Part shown: positions 1 to 6,286 of the stretch, piece by piece
Layout of the letters: each line of letters starts with the position of its first letter
Numbering within the stretch: the stretch's first letter is position 1
DNA from: Acidaminococcaceae bacterium
GTDB taxonomy: Bacteria; Bacillota; Negativicutes; Acidaminococcales; Acidaminococcaceae
Direction: 5' to 3'
Assembly: GCA_024405585.1 (NCBI GenBank)
Contig: JAKSOM010000051.1
Span: 1 to 6,575, forward strand
DNA length: 6,575 nucleotides
Position numbers and translations under genes: made by a program
Notes under the pieces: generated by a model
Databases searched by the model: none
Seen by the model: only the letters and a program-made list of their open reading frames with translations
What the model was told of the DNA's origin: nothing

Positions 1-2
1 CC

Positions 3-197
3 CGTTATGTTGGCAGAAAACTCATCAAGCAGGGTGAAGTTGCCCAAAATGATGCCAACGCCTTCTGTCTCGCCGTCCTTTCCGACAATTATTTGAAACC
101 GAATTGGCTGGAAGAATATATGCAGAAATTGGTGGTGAAGAACTGCCACAACCTCGGCTTCGCCACCTCCTTTTCTCAAAAGGGCGAGACCTTCTGA
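3..197 (+). CDS. C-terminal fragment of an unrecognised protein
   Basis: An open frame runs from the left edge to a TGA at 195-197 and gives 64 residues, beginning RYVGRKLIKQGE and ending SFSQKGETF. The gene starts outside the window, so its length and N-terminal domains are unknown. The fragment is soluble-looking, with mixed charge, aromatic residues (NYLKPNWLEEYM) and two cysteines, and has no membrane segment. I recognise no family motif. Support for coding is moderate: there is no internal stop over 65 codons, the composition is protein-like, and no competing long frame lies on the other strand. It converges on the gat-ATPase-ridA cluster and ends 270 nt from the ridA stop codon. I assign no function. 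Confidence 0.55.
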   Translation, partial: RYVGRKLIKQGEVAQNDANAFCLAVLSDNYLKPNWLEEYMQKLVVKNCHNLGFATSFSQKGETF

Positions 198-334
198 CGA
201 TTTAGCCCGTTTGGTAAAAGGGAAGGTTGCTAACGCTTTCATCAAACTTTCTTGCTCTAATCACAGGAACATTTTACCTTTAATTTACAACTTCTAACTT
301 ATAATTTCTAACTCGTAGTGTGCGACCCCACCAC

Positions 335-358
335 CCAAAAAGCATTTCTGCTTTTTGG
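335..358. repeat. Stem-loop 1, A/T-rich inverted repeat
   Basis: The arms ccaaaaagca (335-344) and tgctttttgg (349-358) are perfect 10-bp reverse complements around a 4-nt loop (tttc). Each strand has a short GC core flanked by an A5 run on one side and a T5 run on the other. That resembles a weak bidirectional terminator, but the GC core is only three base pairs (GCA/TGC), so terminator activity is doubtful. Confidence 0.6.
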
Positions 359-364
359 ATACCC

Positions 365-384
365 CCGCCCCACGCCTGGGGCGG
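365..384. repeat. Stem-loop 2, GC-rich inverted repeat
   Basis: The arms ccgcccca (365-372) and tggggcgg (377-384) are perfect 8-bp reverse complements with a 4-nt loop (cgcc). On the plus strand the stem is followed by A5, not T; on the minus strand it is followed by GGGTATCC. It is therefore a stable hairpin without a terminator U-run. It sits six bases from stem-loop 1, suggesting one composite structured element. Confidence 0.6.
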
Positions 385-387
385 AAA

Positions 388-408
388 AAGTTCGTACAAA
401 GCAAACTT
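388..408. repeat. Stem-loop 3, imperfect inverted repeat
   Basis: The arms aagttcg (388-394) and caaactt (402-408) are complementary over seven positions with one internal mismatch, which becomes a G-U wobble in the minus-strand RNA. The loop is seven bases. It is weak by itself and is listed because it continues the run of hairpins from 335 to 466. Confidence 0.35.
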
Positions 409-410
409 CA

Positions 411-466
411 CTGAACCCTGATGGCTGTTGGCTGAACCCTGTTGGCTGAACCCTCAGCCAACAGCC
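411..466 (-). repeat. Tandem 14-nt repeats forming two alternative hairpins after ridA
   Basis: The 14-nt unit gttggctgaaccct occurs twice head to tail (427-440 and 441-454), and its ctgaaccct half also occurs at 411-419. An inverted copy, tcagccaacag, lies at 454-464. Read from the ridA stop, two mutually exclusive hairpins are possible: 11-bp arms 454-464 with 439-449 (4-nt loop), or 13-bp arms 454-466 with 423-435 (18-nt loop). Neither is followed by a T-run, so a canonical Rho-independent terminator is not shown. mRNA 3'-end protection or Rho-dependent ending are possible roles, by inference only. Confidence 0.55.
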
Positions 467-467
467 C

Positions 468-842
468 TTATTTCCCGGCGATGCATTCCATTTCCAAAAG
501 TGCGCCCTTAGGAAGTTCCTTAACTCCCACACAACTGCGGGCAGGATAGGGTTTTTCAAAGTATTGGGCGTAAATCTCATTCACTTTGGCAAAATCATTG
601 ATATTTGATAGGAAGACAACCGTTTTCACCACATCCGCCATGGTGTACCCTGCTTCTTTCAAGATTGCCTGCGTATTTTTAAAAACCTGATGAGCCGCAG
701 CACCAATTTCATTAATCATTTCTCCTGTTTCCGGATTCAGCGGAATCTGACCTGAAACATAAATTGTGTTCCCCAATACTATTGCTTGTGAATAGGGGCC
801 TACCGCTCCGGGCGCATTTTTTGTTGCAATTTCTTTTTTCAT
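468..842 (-). CDS. ridA: RidA family enamine/imine deaminase
   Basis: RidA (YjgF/YER057c/UK114) proteins are cytoplasmic homotrimers that hydrolyse reactive enamine/imine intermediates, such as 2-aminoacrylate released by PLP-dependent serine/threonine dehydratases, to the ketoacid and ammonia. The 124-residue protein has the full family length. It shows the N-terminal GPYSQA motif (15-20, Y17), VSGQIP (29-34) and the C-terminal signature PARSCVGVKELPKGALLEME (100-119). By alignment from memory, R102, C104 and E117 match the active-site residues R105, C107 and E120 of E. coli RidA. ATG at 842 is preceded by AGGAG (847-851) with a short 4-nt spacer. The gene starts 32 nt after the ATPase stop on the same strand, so co-transcription is likely. 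A hand count of 541-780 gives 98 G+C of 240 (41%), lower than samples of gatA. Family assignment is secure; the exact substrate is not shown. Confidence 0.95.
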   Translation of the reverse strand: MKKEIATKNAPGAVGPYSQAIVLGNTIYVSGQIPLNPETGEMINEIGAAAHQVFKNTQAILKEAGYTMADVVKTVVFLSNINDFAKVNEIYAQYFEKPYPARSCVGVKELPKGALLEMECIAGK

Positions 843-874
843 TTTTCTCCTGCCTTTCCCACATTTTTTCTAAA

Positions 875-3337
875 TCAATATACAAATTCCAGTACCGCAA
901 ATTGTACTGCCAGAATGAATGCCATAATCAATTCAAAACCTTTGTTTTGGTTGATACCTTCAAAGATATTGAACGACCCGGCCCGCACCGCAAAGGCATT
1001 GGCCACCGCCATGCAGATAAAGACGGTGAAAAAAATGCCGTTGTAGAAGCAGGCGTGCCTTGCCGCCGGAACAAAATAACCGAACACCGCCAGCATGGAA
1101 AGACCCGCCACAATGATATGTTTCAGCATCCTGCCGCTGACAATGGGGGCAGTACGTTTTTTGGGCGCTTCCGCCAAATATTTTGCCAGGGCCGGTTCCC
1201 CGCCGAAGGCGATGGCCGCCAAGGTATCCATCACCAGATTTATCCACAAAATTTGGATGATGGTGAGGGGGGTATCAATGTTCAGAAAGGGGGCAATGAT
1301 ATTCACCATCACCGCACCAAAATTGATGGAGAGTTGGAAGGTGACAAATTTGCAGATGGAATTATAGATGGTCCTGCCATAAAGGATGGCCTGTTTGATG
1401 CTGAGGAAATTGTCGTCCAAAATAACGATATCCCCCGCCTCCTTGGCCACATCCGTACCGGAGCCCATGGCAAAACCCACGTCCGCTTTTTTCAGAGCCG
1501 GACTGTCATTCACCCCGTCACCGGTCATGCCCACTACCAGATTCATTTCCTGGGCAATACGCACCAGACGGCTCTTGTCCATGGGCAGGGCCCTGGCCAC
1601 CACCCTGAGTTTAGGCAACATGAGTTTCACTTCCTCATCGGTGTAACCCGCCAACTCCGTGCTGGTCCATACCAATTCTTCAGGATGCCCCAGCAATCCG
1701 GAGTCCTTGGCAATAGCGGCGGCGGTTTCCTTCCTGTCACCGGTAATCATTACCACCTGTACCCCGGCTCCCTGTACGGCGGCAATGGCCTCCACCGCCT
1801 CCGGCCGCACCTCGTCCCGGATACAGAGAATGCCCACCAAGGTCAAGCCCTTGTCCGGCAATTTGGCATCGCCGCAATCGCAACTGCAAAGGGCCAGCAT
1901 CCGCATGGCCCTGCGGGCCATCTCCACCATGCTGTAATCCAGGTCCCGTTTCATGGCATCCGTCATTTCCTGCCGCCGGCCTTCCGCATCCCAATAATGG
2001 CTCACGCTGAGCAGCAGTTTTTCCGGAGCCCCCTTCACCAGCATGGGCTCCGCCCCATCCGTAACCGCCAAACTGAATTTGTCGGCGGAATTAAAGGGCA
2101 GGAACTGCAATCTGTGGGAAGCGTCAACACGGTAACTGCCGATGTAATCGCTCAGGGCCTTTTCCGTCATATTGCCGCCCAAAATGGCGGTATCCGTAAC
2201 GGTGGCACTGGTATTGACCACAATATTTTCATAAGCATATTGCTTGATAACCGCCGGCAAAGAATCAAAAGAAGAGAATTCCCTCCTATCACCGGTAAGG
2301 AAGCTGACCACTTCCAAATGTCCCTTGGTAATGGTGCCGGTCTTATCCGTAAAAAGCAGATTCAAGGAACCTGCGGTTTCAATACCCACCAGTTTCCGCA
2401 CCAGCACATGGTCCCGCAGCATCTTTTTCATATTCAAACTGCTGACAATGGCAATCATCAGGGGCAGCCCCTCCGGCACCGACATCACGATGATTACCAC
2501 ACCCACAATGACGGCATTCACAATGTCACCGCCGATGACCTGTACAGGTTGGGCAAAATAATTGGCTGTGGCCAAATATTTTTTCACCATCACCGCCAGG
2601 GCAATCAGTACACCGGCGGAATAGCCGAACTTGGCAATCTGCTGGGCCAAATGTTCCAACTTCACCTTCAAAGGACTGGGCCGTTCCGTAACCTGCAGCT
2701 CCTTGGTGAGCTGGCCGTAAACGCTGGCATCACCAATGGCACGGGCTTCCATCACCCCGGTGCCGCCCACCACCACACTGCCACGATAAAGCCGGTATTC
2801 ATTCAAAAAATCCGTTTCCCCTTCCCAGGCGAACCCCTCCGGGACGACCAGTTTTTGCGCCTCATCACTTTCACCGTTCAAAGCGCTTTGGTCCAAACGG
2901 ATATCACCTTCCAACAAAACCCCGTCCACCGGCACCTTGTCCCCGGCCTGCAGGATGACCGCATCCCCCAGCACAATATCATCAATCCGCACCTCAACGG
3001 GCTGGCCGTCCCGCCACACCCGGCAGAAGATTCGGCTGGCCTCCTCCTGCAATTTTTGGAAAGCGGTTTCATTGGAATATTCGGAAAAGGTGGAAACCAC
3101 AGTGGCCAGCACAATGGCCAACAAAATACCGATGGTTTCAAACCAGTCCCCGTAACCCATATAAGCGAAAACCACGTCCACTCCCAGGGCCACAACCAGG
3201 ATTTCAATAATGGGATCAGTCAAATTGTCTTTGAACTTGTCCCAAAAAGTTGCACGGGGCAACGCCGAAAGGGCGTTGTTCCCGTGCAACTTTAACGACT
3301 CATTAACTTGTGAAGCGGTTAAACCAAATGTTTTCAA
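875..3337 (-). CDS. Ca2+-transporting P-type ATPase, PMCA-like, lacking TM10
   Basis: This is a cytoplasmic-membrane P2-type ATPase of 820 residues, probably exporting Ca2+ in exchange for protons. Domains in order: N-terminal cation-ATPase segment (about 5-40), TM1-TM2 (about 43-84), actuator domain with LNGES (153-157, E156), TM3-TM4 (about 236-299) with PEGLP (288-292), phosphorylation motif DKTGT (331-335, D331), nucleotide domain with KGAPE (435-439), TGD (532-534), hinge MTGDGVNDSPAL (604-615), TM5-TM9 (about 664-819). E289, N672, N700 and D704 match Ca2+ site II ligands of SERCA. A675 replaces the SERCA site I glutamate and M703 its TM6 threonine, as in PMCA and the Listeria pump LMCA1, suggesting one Ca2+ per cycle. 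The start is TTG at 3337, supported by AAGGTG at 3345-3350 and by no in-frame ATG near it. The protein stops at the end of TM9, so the usual final segment is absent. Fold is certain; Ca2+ specificity is likely. Confidence 0.93.
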   Translation of the reverse strand: MKTFGLTASQVNESLKLHGNNALSALPRATFWDKFKDNLTDPIIEILVVALGVDVVFAYMGYGDWFETIGILLAIVLATVVSTFSEYSNETAFQKLQEEASRIFCRVWRDGQPVEVRIDDIVLGDAVILQAGDKVPVDGVLLEGDIRLDQSALNGESDEAQKLVVPEGFAWEGETDFLNEYRLYRGSVVVGGTGVMEARAIGDASVYGQLTKELQVTERPSPLKVKLEHLAQQIAKFGYSAGVLIALAVMVKKYLATANYFAQPVQVIGGDIVNAVIVGVVIIVMSVPEGLPLMIAIVSSLNMKKMLRDHVLVRKLVGIETAGSLNLLFTDKTGTITKGHLEVVSFLTGDRREFSSFDSLPAVIKQYAYENIVVNTSATVTDTAILGGNMTEKALSDYIGSYRVDASHRLQFLPFNSADKFSLAVTDGAEPMLVKGAPEKLLLSVSHYWDAEGRRQEMTDAMKRDLDYSMVEMARRAMRMLALCSCDCGDAKLPDKGLTLVGILCIRDEVRPEAVEAIAAVQGAGVQVVMITGDRKETAAAIAKDSGLLGHPEELVWTSTELAGYTDEEVKLMLPKLRVVARALPMDKSRLVRIAQEMNLVVGMTGDGVNDSPALKKADVGFAMGSGTDVAKEAGDIVILDDNFLSIKQAILYGRTIYNSICKFVTFQLSINFGAVMVNIIAPFLNIDTPLTIIQILWINLVMDTLAAIAFGGEPALAKYLAEAPKKRTAPIVSGRMLKHIIVAGLSMLAVFGYFVPAARHACFYNGIFFTVFICMAVANAFAVRAGSFNIFEGINQNKGFELIMAFILAVQFAVLEFVY
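3244..3293 (-). promoter_or_regulatory. Terminator-like hairpin inside the ATPase coding start
   Basis: The outer arms aaagttgcacggg (3246-3258) and cccgtgcaacttt (3281-3293) are perfect 13-bp reverse complements. The inner arms caacgcc (3260-3266) and ggcgttg (3272-3278) add 7 bp, with one base (3259) facing two (3279-3280) between them and a 5-nt loop (3267-3271). In the ATPase mRNA the stem is followed by a run of five U (3248-3244), three of which can pair in the stem. The structure spans codons 15-31, starting 44 nt after the TTG start. It has the form of an intrinsic terminator or attenuator for transcripts arriving from gatB, but function is inferred only; the encoded residues also fit the family's N-terminal pattern, so it is coding as well. 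Confidence 0.5.
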
Positions 3338-3344
3338 TTTTTGA

Positions 3345-3350
3345 CACCTT
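3345..3350 (-). promoter_or_regulatory. Ribosome binding site supporting the TTG start of the ATPase
   Basis: AAGGTG lies 7 nt upstream of the TTG at 3337 on the minus strand. No ATG or GTG with a comparable site lies nearby in frame, and the residues just after TTG (KTFGLTASQV) match the usual beginning of this family, so the rare start codon is accepted. The site lies in the 34-nt gap after gatB. Confidence 0.6.
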
Positions 3351-3371
3351 TTACCAATTCTACCGAAAAAT

Positions 3372-4811
3372 TTACTGCATCTTCTTCTTCAACAGTTCCT
3401 GTACCATGGGGGGATTGGCCTTACCCCTGGATTTCTTCATAATCTGGCCCACCAGGAAACCGATGGCCTTATCCTTGCCCGCCTTGTAGTCCGCCACGGA
3501 CTGGGGATTCTCCGCCAGGGTCTCATCCACCAGTTTTTCAATGGCCCCCGCATCGGAAACCTGCTCCAGCCCCAAATCCTTAACCAGCTGCCTGGGTGAC
3601 TTGTTGTCTTTGAGCATTTCCGCAAAAACTTTCTTGGCCAGCTTGGAACTCAATACACCCTCTTTAATCAGGTTGGTCAGTTCCGCCAAATTGCCGGGGG
3701 TAATGACCAAATCGCCAATCTCTTTGTTCTCATTATTCAACCAGGCGGAAATATCGCCCAAAAGCCAATTGGAAACTGCCTTGGGATCCTTGGCCTTCTT
3801 CACCGCCTCATCGAAGTATTCCGCCATGGCCTTGGTGGCCACAATAAGCCCCGCATCATAGGCGGGCAAATTGAATTGCTCCATCAATCTGGCCTGACGT
3901 TGGGCCGGCAACTCCGGCAGTTCGGCCTTCACCCGGGCAATCCAGGCATCATCAACCTTGATAGGCAGCAAATCCGGATCCGGAAAATAACGGTAATCAT
4001 GGGCCTCTTCCTTGCTCCGCATGGAAAGGGTAATACCCTTGGCATCATCCCAGGTACGGGTCTCCTGCACCACATGGCCCCCATCCTCCAACACTTCCTG
4101 CTGACGCTGAACCTCATATTCGATGGCTCGCTCCAAAGCACGGAAGGAATTCAGATTCTTAATCTCCGCACGGGTGCCGAACTCCTTGGCACCTTCAGGC
4201 ATAATGGAAATATTGGCATCGCAACGGAGGGAGCCCTCCTGCATCTTGCAATCGCAAACATCCGTGTATTCCAAAATGGCCTTCAAATTCTCCATATAGG
4301 CCCGGGCTTCCTTGGCACTCCGCATATCCGGCTCGGACACAATCTCAATCAAAGGCACCCCGGCACGGTTATAATCCACCGCAGAACTGTCGGAAGTGGA
4401 AATGGTGGCACCGCTGTGAACCAGTTTCCCCGCGTCTTCCTCCATGTGAATACGGGTAATACCCACCCGTTTTTCCTTCCCATCCACATTGATATCAATA
4501 TGACCGCCCAGGCAGATGGGCTCCTCCCACTGGCTGATTTGGTAATTCTTGGCCAGGTCGGGATAGAAATAATTCTTTCTGTCAAACTTGTTAAATCTCT
4601 GAATATCGCAATTCAAAGCCAGACCGGCACGGATGGCGAACTCCACCACCTGCCTGTTCACCACGGGCAAAGCGCCTGGCATACCCAGGCAGACCGGGCA
4701 AACATGGGTGTTGGGCTCCGCCCCGAACTCCGTGGAACAGGAACAGAAGGCCTTAGATTTGGTTTTCAATTCGGCATGGACTTCCAGTCCGATGACAGTG
4801 ATATATTTCAT
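3372..4811 (-). CDS. gatB: Aspartyl/glutamyl-tRNA(Asn/Gln) amidotransferase subunit B
   Basis: GatB binds Glu-tRNA(Gln) or Asp-tRNA(Asn), activates the misattached side chain with ATP, and amidates it using ammonia channelled from GatA. The 479-residue protein is full length. It opens with the family's IGLEVHAEL stretch (8-16), followed by a four-cysteine cluster (C23, C25, C38, C41) that matches the zinc site of GatB. Then come [16 protein letters not shown] (79-94), HMEEDAGK (122-129) and [17 protein letters not shown] (146-162) of the catalytic cradle, and [11 protein letters not shown] (273-283). The C-terminal tRNA-binding helical and YqeY-like region (about 330-479) ends with [17 protein letters not shown] (451-467). 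ATG at 4811 overlaps the gatA TAA by one base (TAATG), and AGGAGG (4821-4826) lies 9 nt upstream inside gatA, pointing to translational coupling. Nothing looks broken. Confidence 0.97.
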   Translation of the reverse strand: MKYITVIGLEVHAELKTKSKAFCSCSTEFGAEPNTHVCPVCLGMPGALPVVNRQVVEFAIRAGLALNCDIQRFNKFDRKNYFYPDLAKNYQISQWEEPICLGGHIDINVDGKEKRVGITRIHMEEDAGKLVHSGATISTSDSSAVDYNRAGVPLIEIVSEPDMRSAKEARAYMENLKAILEYTDVCDCKMQEGSLRCDANISIMPEGAKEFGTRAEIKNLNSFRALERAIEYEVQRQQEVLEDGGHVVQETRTWDDAKGITLSMRSKEEAHDYRYFPDPDLLPIKVDDAWIARVKAELPELPAQRQARLMEQFNLPAYDAGLIVATKAMAEYFDEAVKKAKDPKAVSNWLLGDISAWLNNENKEIGDLVITPGNLAELTNLIKEGVLSSKLAKKVFAEMLKDNKSPRQLVKDLGLEQVSDAGAIEKLVDETLAENPQSVADYKAGKDKAIGFLVGQIMKKSRGKANPPMVQELLKKKMQ

Positions 4812-6274
4812 TATTTTTCACCTCCTAAACGGGGGAATTGTTTGTGGAACTCCGTGGCCTGCTCAAAGGTATAAGCGGCCCGAAGAATGGTCATCTCGTC
4901 CAGCACCTTGCCAATGAGCTGCACCCCCACGGGCTTACCCTTGGCAAAACCGCAAGGAACGGAAATACCGGGGAGACCGGCCATATTCACAGGGATAGTG
5001 GTAACATCCAACATATAGATGCTCAGGGGGTCCATCTTATCCGTATAGCGGAAAGTGGGAACGGGACAGGTGGGGGTGAGAATCACATCCACCTTCTTGT
5101 AGGCCTCCTCAAAGTCCCGGCGAATCAGAGTCCGGACCTGCATGGCCTTGTTATAGTAGGCATCGTAGTAACCGCTGCTCAGCACATAGGTACCCAGCAT
5201 AATGCGGCGGCGAACCTCCGCCCCAAAGCCCTCCGTCCTGCTGATGGCGGTCATCTCCGGTGCGGAAGTGGCTTCCTGATTGCGGTAGCCGTAACGTACC
5301 CCGTCAAAACGGGCCAGGTTGGCACTGGCCTCCGCAGGAGCGATAATATAATAAATGGTAACGGCATACTCCGTATGGGGCAGGGAAATATCCACAATCT
5401 CCGCACCCAATTCCTCATACTTTTTCACCGCCGCCATAACGCAGGTCTTCACATCCTCATCCATGCCCGCAAAAAACTCCTTGGGCAAACCAATCTTCAA
5501 ACCCTTCACATCCTGCACCAGGGCCTTGGTAAAATCAGGAACCTCCACATCCAAAGAAGTGGAATCATGAACATCACGGCCGCAAATGGTATTCAAAACC
5601 AAAGCCGCATCCGCAACATCCTTGGTAATGGGCCCGATTTGGTCCAAGGAAGAAGCGAAGGCCACACAGCCGTAACGGCTGACCCTGCCGTAGGTGGGCT
5701 TAATGCCTACGCAACCGCAGAAGGAGGCGGGCTGACGGATGGAACCGCCGGTATCGCTGCCCAATGTCCACAGGGCCTCACCGCTGACAACGGCCGCAGC
5801 ACTGCCGCCGCTGGAACCGCCGGGAACGCACTCCAAAGCCCAGGGGTTATGGCTGGCGCCAAAATAACTGGTCTCGGTGGTGGAACCCATAGCGAATTCG
5901 TCCAGATTCGTCTTGCCCAAAAATACTGTCCCGTCCCCACGCAATTTCTCGATAACATGGGCATCATAAATGGGAATAAAGTTCTCCAAACTCCTGCTGC
6001 AACGGGTGGTCCTGAGCCCCTTGGTGGAAATATTACCCTTACTGCCGCCGCGAACCCCGGCCAAGGGGGCAATGGGCCTGCCCTCCGCAATCATGGCGTC
6101 CACTTTGGCGGCCTGGGCCAAAGCACCCGCCTCATCCAAAGTCACATAAGCATGGACATCCTTCTCCACAGCACCGATACGGTCCAAAACCGCCCGGGTA
6201 AGTTCCACACTGGAAACTTCCTTCTTAACTAATTTTTCATGCGCCTCATGGGCTGTCAATTCATACAGATTCAT
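4811..6274 (-). CDS. gatA: Aspartyl/glutamyl-tRNA(Asn/Gln) amidotransferase subunit A
   Basis: GatA is the amidase-signature glutaminase of GatCAB: it hydrolyses glutamine and passes ammonia to GatB for Gln-tRNA(Gln)/Asn-tRNA(Asn) synthesis in the cytoplasm. Starting at the ATG at 6274 the protein has 487 residues, the normal length. The Ser-cisSer-Lys triad is present as K79, S154 (in [11 protein letters not shown], 151-161) and S178 (in [11 protein letters not shown], 172-182), the same numbering I recall for S. aureus GatA. Later conserved blocks ([11 protein letters not shown] 192-202, [19 protein letters not shown] 345-363, [13 protein letters not shown] 430-442) are normal. Oddity: residues 75-95 around K79 read [10 protein letters not shown] and [11 protein letters not shown] where the family usually has something like GIPxAIKDNI and TTCASKMLENF; D80, P75 and C91 are among those lost. 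A GTG at 6289 would add five residues, but the AGGAGG site favours the ATG. Identity is certain; activity depends on whether that cluster is real. Confidence 0.96.
   Translation of the reverse strand: MNLYELTAHEAHEKLVKKEVSSVELTRAVLDRIGAVEKDVHAYVTLDEAGALAQAAKVDAMIAEGRPIAPLAGVRGGSKGNISTKGLRTTRCSRSLENFIPIYDAHVIEKLRGDGTVFLGKTNLDEFAMGSTTETSYFGASHNPWALECVPGGSSGGSAAAVVSGEALWTLGSDTGGSIRQPASFCGCVGIKPTYGRVSRYGCVAFASSLDQIGPITKDVADAALVLNTICGRDVHDSTSLDVEVPDFTKALVQDVKGLKIGLPKEFFAGMDEDVKTCVMAAVKKYEELGAEIVDISLPHTEYAVTIYYIIAPAEASANLARFDGVRYGYRNQEATSAPEMTAISRTEGFGAEVRRRIMLGTYVLSSGYYDAYYNKAMQVRTLIRRDFEEAYKKVDVILTPTCPVPTFRYTDKMDPLSIYMLDVTTIPVNMAGLPGISVPCGFAKGKPVGVQLIGKVLDEMTILRAAYTFEQATEFHKQFPRLGGEK
4821..4826 (-). 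promoter_or_regulatory. gatB ribosome binding site within the gatA 3' end
   Basis: AGGAGG, extended to AGGAGGTG, lies 9 nt upstream of the gatB ATG at 4811 and within the last gatA codons. Together with the TAATG stop/start overlap it suggests that gatB translation restarts from ribosomes finishing gatA, which would help keep the two subunits equimolar. Confidence 0.75.
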
Positions 6275-6280
6275 CCCGGC

Positions 6281-6286
6281 CCTCCT
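6281..6286 (-). promoter_or_regulatory. Ribosome binding site deciding the gatA start
   Basis: A perfect AGGAGG lies 6 nt before the ATG at 6274, its first base being the last base of the gatC TGA stop codon. The alternative GTG at 6289 lies upstream of this site and would place it inside the coding sequence. The ATG reading also gives the usual [14 protein letters not shown] N terminus of GatA. Confidence 0.8.

Larger units (their letters stand above)
198..467. other. Convergent intergenic region, structured, no gene
   Basis: This stretch lies between the plus-strand gene ending at 197 and the minus-strand ridA ending at 468. I find no credible coding sequence; a 90-codon minus-strand frame at 308-580 overlaps ridA out of frame and runs through inverted repeats. 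Bases 198-330 are AT-rich and include a 14-nt-period direct repeat with core TTCTAACT at 292-299 and 306-313. Bases 335-466 carry four consecutive inverted repeats, listed separately. I see no hairpin followed by a clean T-run that would be a textbook terminator for either converging gene, so how transcription ends here is not settled. Confidence 0.7.

Noticed and set aside
335..358. Stem-loop 1 as a bidirectional intrinsic terminator for both converging genes.
   Set aside because: The GC core is only three base pairs and the T-run is part of the stem; kept as a repeat rather than called a terminator.
308..580. A 90-codon minus-strand frame downstream of and overlapping the ridA 3' end.
   Set aside because: It runs out of frame through ridA and through the inverted repeats at 335-466; there is no plausible ribosome binding site or domain.
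880..945. A possible sigma-70 promoter for ridA in the ATPase 3' end (TTGATT and TACAAT).
   Set aside because: The spacing is 19 nt and the match is weak in an AT-rich stretch, so it is not distinguishable from chance.
2876..2890. LNGES in the ATPase actuator domain where the textbook motif is TGES.
   Set aside because: I believe the Asn form occurs commonly in bacterial PMCA-type pumps, and the catalytic Glu is kept, so it is not treated as a defect.
764..3295. An 843-codon plus-strand open frame opposite the ATPase and the start of ridA.
   Set aside because: It is in exact codon register with the ATPase on the other strand, so it stays open wherever the sense gene avoids TTA, CTA and TCA codons. 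Its translation is rich in His, Gln, Gly and Asn with no domain, while the sense frame carries every P-type ATPase motif.
3876..6232. Two long plus-strand open frames (3876-4874 and 4838-6232) opposite gatB and gatA.
   Set aside because: They have the same codon-register mirror effect, a His/Gly/Asn-rich low-complexity composition and no recognisable motifs. The gatA and gatB frames are certain.
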